Shown here one piece after another: positions 9,417-16,924 of a DNA stretch of 34,922 nucleotides. This DNA is from an uncultured Tepidamorphus sp. (lineage in GTDB: Bacteria > Pseudomonadota > Alphaproteobacteria > Rhizobiales > Tepidamorphaceae). The position numbers were made by a program, and so were the translations under genes. The stretch is taken from positions 1 through 34,922 of the forward strand of contig CAJQNW010000416.1 in the NCBI GenBank assembly GCA_905479765.1. Reading direction: 5' to 3'. Each line of letters starts with the position of its first letter. Position 1 is the first letter of the stretch. The notes under the pieces were generated by a model that ran no database searches, had not been told where the DNA came from, and saw only the letters and a program-made list of their open reading frames with translations.

Positions 9417-9426
9417 GAGGACCACG

Positions 9427-9878
9427 ATGATTAGATATGCGCTTGCCGCCGCCCTTGTATTGGCGCCGCTGTTTGCCTGGGCGGATGACGCTGGACAGGG
9501 TCGGGTTCCGGTCATGGATCACAGTCTGCACGGGACGGCGAGTGAGAGCCCTGGCGGCGCCTATCCGACCGAGCCGGGCCAGAGCGCCTTCGCGGCAATT
9601 CAGGAGATCGCAGCCATGCTGGCCGCCGATGAGGCCACCGATTGGTCAACAGTCGATCTTGAAGCGCTGCGTCAGCACCTGATCGACATGGACAATGTCA
9701 CACTCCGCGCCAAGGTGACCTTCGCCCCCGCTGACGGCGGCATGATCTTCAGGGTTACGGGGGACGGTGAGGTTCGAGACTCCATCGCTCGCATGGTAGC
9801 TGCGCACGCCGCCACGATGAACGGTGTCGCCGGTTTCACCTACGAAGCCGAAGAGAATTTTAATGGCGCAATCCTGAT
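9427..9878 (+). pseudogene. Exported histidine-rich protein, 5' part, split by IS66 element
   Basis: N-terminal part of an exported protein with signal peptide MIRYALAAALVLAPLFAWA. A MDHSLHG segment follows, then a mixed alpha/beta domain (DMDNVTLRAKVTFAP, MIFRVTGDGEVR). At 9878 the frame enters the IS66 element and stops at 9924. Joining base 9878 to 12404, which removes the element and one 8-bp duplication, restores one 193-residue frame ending in GFIGVMTLGAHHQAHH and a short tail. The histidine cluster and the surrounding copper genes suggest metal binding in the periplasm; this is inference. ATG 9427 is preferred over 9415 because GAGG lies 6 bases upstream. Confidence 0.8.
9871..9878 (+). 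repeat. IS66 target site duplication, left copy
   Basis: ATCCTGAT lies directly outside the left inverted repeat and is identical to 12396-12403. Eight bases is the duplication length typical of the IS66 family. Confidence 0.9.
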
Positions 9879-9900
9879 GTACGCATCCGAGGAAGGCCGC
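9879..9900 (+). repeat. IS66 left terminal inverted repeat
   Basis: A 22-base sequence beginning GTACGCATCC and ending AAGGCCGC. It is the exact reverse complement of 12374-12395. Confidence 0.92.
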
Positions 9901-9936
9901 CTTGTCGGGGAAGCAGGGATGTAGCTGACTGTCGGT

Positions 9937-10329
9937 ATGGATATCCTTACTGACAGTCGCCAGGTCACCCGTCTCGAGATTGTTGACACCGGTCGCCGAC
10001 GTCGCTGGTCGGAGGAGGAGAAGCTGCGGATAGTCGAAGAGAGCTACTCGGCTCCGCGGCAGGCATCGGCGACGGCGCGGCGTCACGGGATTTCCAACCA
10101 GCTGCTGTTTGCTTGGCGCAAGGCGTATCGCGAGGGCTGACTTGGCGAAGGTGGTGCCTGCGCTTTCGTGCCGGCGACGATCGTGCCCGAGCGGCCGGAG
10201 AAGGGCCCTGAACCGGCCGGCGGGCGCATGGAGGTCGTGAGCGCGAACGGGCGGCGAGTGATCGTGGAGCCGGACGTGGACGTTGCGGCGCTGCTGCGGA
10301 TCATTCGGGGGCTGGAGAGCTTGCGATGA
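9937..10329 (+). pseudogene. tnpA: IS66 tnpA with an internal stop
   Basis: The first 67 residues hold a helix-turn-helix of the IS66 TnpA type (RRRWSEEEKLRIVEES, then ATARRHGISNQLLFAWRKAY). A TGA at 10138-10140 ends the frame, but the same frame stays open after it (LGEGGACAFVPATIV to [11 protein letters not shown]) up to TGA 10327-10329, which overlaps the tnpB ATG. This is the normal TnpA length of about 130 residues. A single C-to-T change of a CGA arginine codon would explain the stop. Confidence 0.85.
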
Positions 10330-10673
10330 TTCCGGTTCCCGCCGGCGTGCGGGTGTGGCTTGCGACGGGCTACACCGACATGCGCAGGGGCTTTCCGTCG
10401 CTGGCCTTGCAGGTTCAGGAGGTGTTGAAGCGCGATCCGCTATCGGGTCATCTGTTCTGCTTTCGGGGTCGCAGAGGCAATCTTTTGAAGGTGATCTGGC
10501 ATGACGGCCAGGGGGCCTGCCTGTTCACGAAACGGCTGGAGCGTGGGCGGTTCATCTGGCCGAGCCCGGCCGATGGCGCGGTGACGATCTCGACGGCGCA
10601 GCTCGGCTATCTTCTGTCCGGCATCGATTGGCGGGCCCCTCAGGAAAGCTGGCGTCCGACGCGCGTGGGGTAG
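10326..10673 (+). CDS. tnpB: IS66 accessory protein TnpB
   Basis: 115 residues, intact. It has the family pattern [17 protein letters not shown] at the start, [20 protein letters not shown] in the middle and [17 protein letters not shown] after it. IS66 TnpB is needed for transposition of the family, but its mechanism is not well defined. Its ATG overlaps the tnpA stop (ATGA at 10326-10329), so it depends on translation of tnpA, which is now interrupted. Confidence 0.93.
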   Translation: MIPVPAGVRVWLATGYTDMRRGFPSLALQVQEVLKRDPLSGHLFCFRGRRGNLLKVIWHDGQGACLFTKRLERGRFIWPSPADGAVTISTAQLGYLLSGIDWRAPQESWRPTRVG

Positions 10674-10721
10674 CGGATTTGTCCTTGAATTTGCTGGCGA
10701 ATGTGATTCCATCGCCATGTG

Positions 10722-12323
10722 ATGACGGCCGCTGAACCGCTCCCATCCGATCTCGTCAGCGCCCACGCGATGATCCTCGCGGAGCGGGCGGCGCGCGCGA
10801 ACGATGCAGCGCTGATCGCCCATCTCGAGTTGTAGATTGAGAAGCTCCGGCGCACGCTCTACGGCCCGGGTTCGGAACGCAAGGCGCGCCTTCTTGACCA
10901 GCTGGAGCTGCAACTTGAGGAACTCGAGGCGGCGGCGGCCGAAGATGAGCTTGCCGCTGGGGAAGCGGCGCGGACGATGCAGACCGTTCGCTCCTTCCAG
11001 CGCAAGCGGCCACTGCGCAAGCCCTTTCCCGACGACATCGAGCGCGAGCGCGTGGTGATTCCGGCGCCCAGCAATTGTGCGTGCTGCGGCGGCAGCCAAC
11101 TGGCCAAGCTCGGCGAGGACGTCACCGAGACGCTGGAGGTGGTTCCGCGTCGCTGGAAGGTGATCGAGACGGTGCGCGAGAAGTTCACCTGTCGCGACTG
11201 CGAGGCGATCACGCAGCCGCCGGCGCCCTTCCACGCCACGCCGCGCGGCTTCATCGGACCCAATCTGCTGGCCACGATCCTGTTCGACAAGTTTGGCCAG
11301 CACATTCCGTTGAACCGCCAGAGCCAGCGCTTCAAATGCGAAGGCATCGATCTTTCCGTCTCGACGCTGGCCGACCAGGTCGGCGCCGGCTCCTTTGCGG
11401 CCATGCCGCTCTACCGGCTGATCGAGGCCCATGTGCTGGCCGCCGATAGGCTGCATGGCGACGATACCACAGTGCCGATCCTGGCCAGGGGCAAGACAGT
11501 GACGGGGCGCATCTGGACGTACGTCCGAGACGACCGCCCCTTCGGCGGCACTTCGCCGCCGGCCGCAATCTACTACGCCTCGCGCGACCGTCGCGGCGAG
11601 CATCCGGGCGAACATCTCAAGGCCTTCACCGGCATTCTGCAGGCCGACGCCTACAGCGGCTTCAACGGTCTCTATGATGCGGCGCGCAAACCGGCGCCGA
11701 TCACGCGCGCACTGTGTTGGGCACATTCGCGCAGGCAGTTCTTCGAGCTGGCCGACATCGCCAAAAACGCCCGACGCGGAAACAAGGCGCCGACGATCTC
11801 GCCGATCGCGCTGGAGGCGGTCAAACGCATCGATGCTCTGTTCGATATCGAGCGAGACATCAATGGGCTGTCCGCTGCCGAGCGCGTGGCCGTTCGCCAG
11901 GAAAAGAGCGCGCCGCTGCTGGTTGACCTGGAGAAATGGCTGCGTGAGGAACGCGCCAGGCTCTCGCGCTCGGCCTCCGTCGCAAAACCGATCGACTACC
12001 TGCTCAAACGCTGGGACGCCTTCGCCCGCTTCGCCGAGGACGGCAGGATCTGCCTCACCAACAATGCGGCCGAACGAGCCCTCCGTGGTCTGGCCCTTGG
12101 CAGGCGCTCATGGTTGTTCGCCGGCTCAGACCGTGGTGCGGAACGCGCCGCCATCATGGTCACGCTGATCCAGACCGCCCGCCTCAATGACGTCGACCCG
12201 CAGGCCTGGCTCGCCGATGTATTTGCCCGCATCCCGGACCATCCGCAGAACCGCATCCACGAATTACTGCCCTGGAACTGGAAGCGCCAAACCGAAAAGC
12301 CGGCAATCGCCGACGCCGCGTGA
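10722..12323 (+). pseudogene. tnpC: IS66 transposase TnpC with an internal amber codon
   Basis: The full frame from ATG 10722 is 534 codons, normal for IS66 transposase. Codon 38 is TAG (10833-10835) in the context LEL-stop-IEKLRRTLYG, where relatives have a glutamine, so a CAG to TAG change is likely. The remaining frame has the zinc-finger-like CACCGGSQ, the IS66 core (GDDTTVPIL, DAYSGFNGLYD, CWAHSRRQFFELA) and the C-terminal LTNNAAERALRG. Translation from downstream starts such as ATG 10977 would lack the N-terminal coiled region. The transposase is therefore probably inactive. Confidence 0.85.
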
Positions 12324-12373
12324 GCCGGCCGCCATCATAGCCGCACGCCGTCACCCGCGCACGCGACAATCAC

Positions 12374-12395
12374 GCGGCCTTCCTCGGATGCGTAC
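12374..12395 (-). repeat. IS66 right terminal inverted repeat
   Basis: Exact reverse complement of 9879-9900. It marks the right end of the element 51 bases after the tnpC stop. Confidence 0.92.
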
Positions 12396-12403
12396 ATCCT
12401 GAT
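12396..12403 (+). repeat. IS66 target site duplication, right copy
   Basis: ATCCTGAT, identical to 9871-9878. Confidence 0.9.
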
Positions 12404-12533
12404 TGCCAGGACAGACAATCCTGCCGACGTCGAGAAACTAAGAGGCTTGGGATTCATTGGAGTGATGACGCTTGGCGCACACCATCAGGCGCATCACATC
12501 GCCATCGAGCGTGGTGATGGTCCGCATGACTGA
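12404..12533 (+). pseudogene. Exported histidine-rich protein, 3' part
   Basis: Continues the frame of 9427-9878 after removal of the IS66 element: ARTDNPADVEKLRGLGFIG, VMTLGAHHQAHHIAIERGD, then stop TGA 12531-12533. It has no start codon or ribosome site of its own in this frame. The exact in-frame join after removing the element and one duplication copy shows the two parts were one gene. Confidence 0.85.
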
Positions 12534-12634
12534 GGCAGGCGTGAAGTCCGCAGGGTATTCTGACGTCTGGCGGGATCGTTTTAGCCCAAGACTACCTGTA
12601 CCCGATTCCGCAACCAAGCCCATCCTATCGAATG

Positions 12635-12666
12635 TTGACCAGCATTTGGGCAATGCGGGGTAATGC
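12635..12666 (+). promoter_or_regulatory. Conserved promoter-like element upstream of first CutF-like gene
   Basis: TTGACC (12635-12640), 20 bases, TAATGC (12661-12666). The second CutF-like locus has TTGAAC, 20 bases, AAATGC at 16925-16956, and the similarity continues to the start codon. The long spacer is unusual for sigma70 and could point to a regulator that realigns the boxes. Here the spacer holds GCATT-N5-AATGC, but this dyad is not kept in the second copy. Confidence 0.35.
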
Positions 12667-12716
12667 GACGGAACGCCTATCGACGGCATCGAGGGTTTCA
12701 GGATACTTTAGGCAAC

Positions 12717-13052
12717 ATGGTGAAACAGGCGCACATTGTCCTGATCCTTTTGCTTGCCGCATTCGTGGCGGGATCGACCGTGCATGCCGCGCGCGCAGCC
12801 ACCATGTACGCCCATTTGGCAGTCAGTGCCGTCAATTCGCATCATGGTGACTGCCAGGATTGCCCGAATGGGAATAACGACAGGCCGCCGTGCGGAGATG
12901 TCTGTCCAGCATCCACCCTCGCGCTACCACTCCCGGCATTGGACGAACCACTCGAGGGCGGACCGGCGTTTCTGGTTGCAGCCGCGTGTGATCGCGTTGG
13001 CCGTACCGGTCCTCCTGATCCCTACCCTCCCAGAGCCATCGTCCTGAGCTGA
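12717..13052 (+). CDS. CutF-like exported Cys/Pro-rich leader protein (copy 1)
   Basis: 111 residues. An N-terminal signal peptide (MVKQAHIVLILLLAAFVAG to about residue 28) is followed by CQDC (C46, C49), PPCGDVC (C59, C63) and the tail GRTGPPDPYPPRAIVLS that ends at the stop. A copy at 17007 shares the signal, all four Cys and the tail. The set of signal peptide, CxxxC and proline-rich end, with a hairpin just after the stop and a multicopper oxidase next, matches R. capsulatus CutF. That protein is reported to sense periplasmic copper as a nascent chain and to control oxidase translation. Codons from 12663 are rejected as start because a 1-base indel between the copies breaks that frame while the DNA stays similar. 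The assignment is by motif and context, not by search. Confidence 0.75.
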   Translation: MVKQAHIVLILLLAAFVAGSTVHAARAATMYAHLAVSAVNSHHGDCQDCPNGNNDRPPCGDVCPASTLALPLPALDEPLEGGPAFLVAAACDRVGRTGPPDPYPPRAIVLS

Positions 13053-13081
13053 CGCCGCCCGGAATTTTCCGGCGCGCGGCG
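13053..13081 (+). promoter_or_regulatory. Conserved hairpin directly after the CutF-like stop (copy 1)
   Basis: CGCCGC pairs with GCGGCG (13053-13058 with 13076-13081) and CCGGA pairs with TCCGG around an ATTT loop, with a CGC internal loop. It starts at the base after TGA 13050-13052. The same layout is at 17346-17375 with changed but still paired bases. No T-run follows, so it is not a standard terminator. By analogy with the CutF system it may block translation of the downstream oxidase until the ribosome opens it. GGCGCG 13071-13076 could alternatively pair with CGCGCC 13160-13165, just upstream of the oxidase ribosome site (AGGAG 13171-13175). Confidence 0.6.
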
Positions 13082-13182
13082 CGAGACTGTCACGCGCAGC
13101 CTTTCGGGTGCCCCGGTTCGCACGGCGGAATTCGAGCCTGGCATTGCCGAGCCGAACCCCGCGCCCTTTCAGGAGATGAATA

Positions 13183-14640
13183 ATGACCACGCTTACCCGC
13201 CGCAAATTCCTTGCCGCGTCCACCGCCGCTTCTGTTGCTCTCATTCTGCCCGTAGGCCTCCGGGCCGCGCCCGATGCGATACCACTCACGGCCACCACCC
13301 GCACGATCGAGGTCAAGGGCCGCGCCGCCAGGGTTATGGGCCTTGTCAACGCGCAAGGTGGCCCCGGGATCGTTCTCGATCCGGGCCAGCGGTTTCGCGT
13401 CGACCTGACAAACGGTCTCGATGTCGAAACGATCGTGCACTGGCATGGCCAGATTCCTCCCAACGCACAGGACGGGGTGCCGAACACCAACCCGATGCTG
13501 AAGCCGGGCGAGACACGTGCCTTTGATTTCGGCGCAAAGCCTGGCACTTATTGGATGCATAGCCACATCCCGGCGCAGGAGGTGGGTTTGCTGGCCGCGC
13601 CGCTGATCGTGCGGTCAGACGCCGATCTTGGCGCCGACCGCCAAGAGGTGGTGCTGTTCCTGCACGATTTCTCGTTCAAGGCTCCCGAGGAGGTGCTGGC
13701 CGAAGTTACCGGCGGCATGGACATGGACCACGACCCGGCCCCTGCACGGTGAATGCCGGGCACGACAGGAAACATGCCAGGCATGACCGGCATGACCGGC
13801 ATGATGGGCATGGGGGCCATGGCGATGGACCTCAACGATTTCGACTTCGATGCCTATCTCGCCAATGACCGGACGCTCGACGATCCCGAAGTGGTCAAGG
13901 TGGAGCGCGGTGGACGGGTGCTTTTGCGTGCGGTGAATGCTTCTTCCATGACCGTGTTCTGGGTCGACCTTGGCGCTGCGCAGGGCCGCCTCGTCGCCGT
14001 GGATGGCGAACCCTGCAGGCCCTACGCCGTCTCACGGTTCGGCTTCGCGCCGGGGCAAAGGCTGGATATAGAGATCGATCTTCCGGCCGACGGCACGGCG
14101 CTTCCCATACTTGCGCTTCGGGAAGGCGCGCGCGAACGGACGGGGCTGATCCTTGCCCCGGCCGGCGCAACGGTCTCGCGGATCGCGGGGCTTTCAGGCG
14201 ACGAGCACCCGGCCTTTTCCGCGGAACTGACGCAGGAAGCCGCCCTCAGCGCCGTCACGCCATTGCCCTCGCGGCCTGCCGACCGAACGCACACAATGAT
14301 GCTCGGCGGCGCGATGATGCCCTATCTCTGGACGATCAACGGCGAGAGCTGGGGAAACCACACGCCGATTCCGGCGCGGTCGGGTGAGCGGGTCGAGGTG
14401 ACGTTCCACAACATGTCGATGATGGCCCATCCGATGCACCTGCACGGACATGCCTTCCAGGTGGTCGGGATCGGCATGCAGCGTATCGCTGGGGCACTGC
14501 GTGACACGGTCCACGTGCCGCCGATGAACATGGTCACGATCGCCTTTGACGCGGGTGAGGCAGCTCCCTGGATGTTCCACTGCCACCATATGGGACATCT
14601 GGAAACCGGCATGATGACCGAACTGGCCGTTTCGGCCTAA
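13183..14640 (+). pseudogene. Tat-exported multicopper oxidase (CutO/CueO-like), interrupted by in-frame TGA
   Basis: A periplasmic copper oxidase that would oxidise Cu(I). The frame starts at ATG 13183 (AGGAG 7 bases upstream) with the Tat signal LTRRKFLAAS. Copper-ligand motifs HWHG (86-89) and WMHSH (H126, H128) lie in the first 189 codons. TGA at 13750-13752 (codon 190) is followed at once by ATG 13753 in the same frame, which runs 295 residues. This second part holds a Met-rich stretch (MPGMTGMTGMMGMG), HPMHLHGH (from about 416) and HCHHMGHLETGM (from about 466, T1 Cys 467). The trinuclear-site ligands are thus split over two products unless the TGA is read through. Possibilities are a nonsense mutation, reinitiation at TGAATG, or a sequencing error. 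The second product lacks an export signal. Confidence 0.85.
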
Positions 14641-14668
14641 ATTGCTCGCGACCGACAGAGCACGTGTT

Positions 14669-14706
14669 GGCGCCCGTCATCGAATCGTATTTCGAAGACG
14701 GGCGCC
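14669..14706. terminator. Strong hairpin after the multicopper oxidase
   Basis: GGCGCCCGTC (14669-14678) pairs perfectly with GACGGGCGCC (14697-14706), and an inner TCGAAT/ATTTCGA arm extends it with one bulge. It begins 28 bases after the oxidase stop. No T-run follows, so it may stabilise mRNA or act as a factor-assisted terminator. Confidence 0.5.
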
Positions 14707-14793
14707 TGGTGCGAACGAGAAGCCGGTGGCATCATCGACATCGCGATGAACCTCGAAATTGATTGTCACAACGCAGCGAGCGATGGAATTGCA

Positions 14794-15294
14794 ATGACAT
14801 CAGCCCCCAAAGGCAACCGGAACACCATCGGATATTCCCGCTTGCAGGTTGCGTTGCACTGGGTTGTCGTCCTGCTGGTCATCGAGCAGTGGTACACCTC
14901 GCAGGCGATTGTACGGACGCATAATCCGTTTCTGCGGCCGTCCGACACGGACCTCGTTTTGCACGCGATGCACAATTACGCGGGTGTGTTGCTCGGCACG
15001 CTCATGGCGGTGCGCATCGGCCTCAGATGGGTCCAGCGGCATCCAATCCGGACGGACTCCCCAGGCTGGCAGGAACGACTTTCCCGGGCGGTTCACGGGG
15101 GGCTCTACGTTTCATTGTCTGGGCAGGCTGTTACAGGCTTTACTGCTGCCTACCTTTGGTCATCGGCTGGGCGGGTTCACATTCTGTTGTGGAACGTTAC
15201 GCTCGTACTGGTGGGTCTTCACATCGTGGCCGCCGCTTATCACACGGTTCGACGCGACGGTGTTGCCAGCCGAATGATTGCCTGGCCTCGCTGA
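14794..15294 (+). CDS. Cytochrome b561 family membrane protein
   Basis: A di-heme b-type cytochrome of the inner membrane, 166 residues from ATG 14794 (182 from ATG 14746). Four membrane segments are visible. Likely heme histidines are in RLQVALHWVVVLLV, in LHAMHNYAGVLLGTLMAVR, and late in LVGLHIVAAAYH. LRWVQRHP and SRAVHGGLYV fit the bacterial b561 pattern. Members of the family pass electrons between the quinone pool and periplasmic partners. Following a copper oxidase, it might serve it, but the strong hairpin at 14669 argues for separate transcription. The start is uncertain because neither candidate has a clear ribosome site. Confidence 0.82.
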   Translation: MTSAPKGNRNTIGYSRLQVALHWVVVLLVIEQWYTSQAIVRTHNPFLRPSDTDLVLHAMHNYAGVLLGTLMAVRIGLRWVQRHPIRTDSPGWQERLSRAVHGGLYVSLSGQAVTGFTAAYLWSSAGRVHILLWNVTLVLVGLHIVAAAYHTVRRDGVASRMIAWPR

Positions 15295-15347
15295 TTGCAA
15301 CGTTAAATTCGCGGGCATCCATCGTCGGCCTCGCCATCATGCATCCC

Positions 15348-16298
15348 CTATGCCGCCTCCTTCAGGTGGAGGCATGGATGCACTTCGATGGTAACATGGG
15401 ACAGCTTCGAAAACCGCGCGAGTCTCGCCTTGTAATAGGTCGGCTCCCGCGGATGATCCGAGGCGACGGAGACGATCGCCGCGATGTGGCCCGGACCGAC
15501 GCGCCATAGATGCAGATCCGCGACGCGGTCCCCGTTCTGTTCGAGCGTCGCCCGGATATCGTTGGCCGTTGCCTCGTCCGGCGTCATGTCGAGGAGCACC
15601 GCGCCCGCGCCTTTCAGAAGGCCCCAGGACCAGCGTGCGATCACGACGCTGCCGACAATCCCCATGAGCGGGTCCATAAAGAGCCAACCGTAGAAGCGGC
15701 CGGTAAGAAGTGCGGCAATCGCCAGCATCGAGGTCAGAGCATCGGTCAGCACATGGAAATAGGCCGAGCGCAGATTGTGGTCGTCATGGCCATCATGTCT
15801 GTGCCCACGGCCATGATGATGATCGCCATGCTCCTCGCCACCTCCGGCATGAAGGATCCAGGCGCTGGCGAGATTGACGATGAGGCCGATCACGGCGACG
15901 AAGATCGCCTCGGTAAAGCGGATCGGGATCGGGGCGGAAAGCCGCAGGAGGGATTCGACACCAATCATAAGCGCGACGATCGCCAGGATCACGGCGCTGG
16001 AATAGCCTGCCAGCTCACCGAGCTTTCCGGTGCCGAAGCTGAAACGCTCGTCTTGCGCATGACGACGCGCATACCAATAGGCAAGACCCGCGATCGAAAG
16101 CAAACCCGCATGGGTCGCCATATGGAAGCCGTCGGCGAGCAACGCCATCGAGCCAAAGGCCAGACCGGCGATGATCTCGCCGACCATCGTTATGGCGGTC
16201 AGTGCGACAACAATCCATGTGCGCCATTCGTTGCGGGCATGATCCCGTCCGAGGAAGACATGCGTGTGGCACCAGTTCTCAATCGATTGTGAATGCAT
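15348..16298 (-). CDS. dmeF: Cobalt/nickel cation-diffusion-facilitator DmeF
   Basis: Inner-membrane divalent cation/proton antiporter of the CDF family, 316 residues from ATG 16298; TTG 16310, overlapping the dmeR stop, would add four residues. Six membrane segments are visible. The transport-site motif ADGFHMATHAG is in helix 2 and LTDALTSM in helix 5. Between helices 4 and 5 is a His-rich loop (HGDHHHGRGHRHDGHDDH). The N-terminus CHTHVFLGRDHARNEWRTW is typical of the DmeF group. The C-terminal cytoplasmic domain contains ADLHLWRVGPGHIAAIVSV. It is co-transcribed with the RcnR-type repressor upstream, which indicates induction by Co or Ni. Confidence 0.9.
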   Translation of the reverse strand: MHSQSIENWCHTHVFLGRDHARNEWRTWIVVALTAITMVGEIIAGLAFGSMALLADGFHMATHAGLLSIAGLAYWYARRHAQDERFSFGTGKLGELAGYSSAVILAIVALMIGVESLLRLSAPIPIRFTEAIFVAVIGLIVNLASAWILHAGGGEEHGDHHHGRGHRHDGHDDHNLRSAYFHVLTDALTSMLAIAALLTGRFYGWLFMDPLMGIVGSVVIARWSWGLLKGAGAVLLDMTPDEATANDIRATLEQNGDRVADLHLWRVGPGHIAAIVSVASDHPREPTYYKARLARFSKLSHVTIEVHPCLHLKEAA

Positions 16299-16306
16299 GG
16301 GCGTTC

Positions 16307-16573
16307 TCAAAGATACTTCGTGATTTCTCGGAACCCCGCGAGCTTTTCCTTCAACTCCGGAGACAGCGGTCCGGCGATCTCACCAAGATGGTGATCAATA
16401 TGATCGTGGATGATCGCCTGCTTGGACTTCTCCAGCGCGCGAATGACGGCCTGAAGCTGCTGGGCGATGACCAAGCCGTCCCTCCCTTCCGCGACCATGC
16501 GCAGAACGGCGGCGAGGTGCCCTTCGGCCCGCCGCAGCCGGCTCATGATTTCCGGATTGTTTGCGTGACTCAT
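16307..16573 (-). CDS. dmeR: RcnR/CsoR-family metal-responsive repressor DmeR
   Basis: An 88-residue all-helical repressor. RLRRAEGHLAAVLRMV is the family's first helix, and IIHDHIDHHL carries the histidine cluster (H56, H58, H61, H62). H3 is present as in RcnR. There is no cysteine at all, so the Cu(I)-sensing Cys-His-Cys site of CsoR is absent, which points to Ni/Co sensing with mainly His ligands. Its 3' end touches the dmeF start region, so the two form one operon. A perfect 10-base-arm palindrome with C4/G4 tracts lies directly upstream and is the expected operator. Confidence 0.9.
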   Translation of the reverse strand: MSHANNPEIMSRLRRAEGHLAAVLRMVAEGRDGLVIAQQLQAVIRALEKSKQAIIHDHIDHHLGEIAGPLSPELKEKLAGFREITKYL

Positions 16574-16581
16574 GTTCTTAT

Positions 16582-16604
16582 CCTATCCCCTGGGAGGGGA
16601 TAGG
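16582..16604. promoter_or_regulatory. DmeR operator palindrome
   Basis: CCTATCCCCT, GGG, AGGGGATAGG: perfect 10-base arms around a 3-base centre, 8 bases upstream of the dmeR start. G/C tracts flanked by AT-rich bases are the known pattern of RcnR/DmeR operators, so this is the likely autoregulatory site. Confidence 0.8.
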
Positions 16605-16924
16605 TGCAATCGCTAGATGTATTGTGTTCTGCTGTCGCAGGATCGCTGGATGAGGCTGTCGTGATCATCCGTCGAGTTCACTGGTCGGCCGTTCGTGGCC
16701 CACACTACGGATGCGCCTCCGGGCTGACGTTGAATTGGAATGCGAATCGCGTCCATTCGCCTCTTGGCAGCACGAGACGAAGCCAATCACACATCAAGCT
16801 GCCTAACGATAACTAGCGAAAATTCAAGGGCTTCGGTTTCATCGGTTTAGATCAAGAATTTTTGACGAGGCCAATGAATCGTCGCTAGATATTTCGCTCC
16901 AAAGCTACATTTTCTTTTCGAACA
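16605..16924. other. Intergenic region between divergent dmeR and CutF-like copy 2
   Basis: About 320 bases with no gene I can support. GCGAAT and ATTCGC 7 bases apart near 16745 form a short inverted repeat. A 70-codon frame at 16604-16816 has weak likeness to the end of an IS3-type transposase and is not accepted. AT-rich sequence near 16840-16920 precedes the promoter-like element of the CutF-like gene. Confidence 0.5.

Larger units (their letters stand above)
9879..12395 (+). mobile_element. IS66-family insertion sequence, complete, 2517 bp
   Basis: The element is bounded by perfect 22-base inverted repeats (9879-9900 and 12374-12395, beginning GTACGCATCC) and flanked by the 8-bp direct repeat ATCCTGAT. 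Inside are the three IS66 genes in order: tnpA, tnpB and tnpC. tnpA and tnpB overlap by 4 bases. The total length fits the family. tnpA has an in-frame TGA (10138-10140) and tnpC an in-frame TAG (10833-10835), so the copy is probably unable to move by itself. The preserved ends and duplication show a fairly recent insertion into the histidine-rich protein gene. Confidence 0.95.

Noticed and set aside
12438-12689. Minus-strand 83-codon frame and plus-strand 63-codon frame between the IS66 end and the CutF-like gene
   Set aside because: The plus-strand rebuilt histidine-rich gene occupies 12404-12533 and nothing recognisable is seen in the rest.
12663-12716. Longer N-terminus for CutF-like copy 1 (and from 16944 for copy 2)
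   Set aside because: The DNA is similar between the copies but an indel puts the upstream parts in different frames, so the region is leader, not coding.
13053-13081. Reading the hairpin after the CutF-like stop as a plain Rho-independent terminator
   Set aside because: No T-run follows, it is conserved in two loci at the same distance from the stop, and downstream genes have no other clear promoter.
16604-16816. 70-codon plus-strand frame with SLDEAVVIIRR and WNANRVHSPLG, resembling the end of an IS3-type transposase (SLDEA..., YN..RPHS.LG)
   Set aside because: The two segments are too far apart for the family, no other part of a transposase is found nearby, and no inverted repeat was seen. 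Could be a decayed fragment but not supportable.
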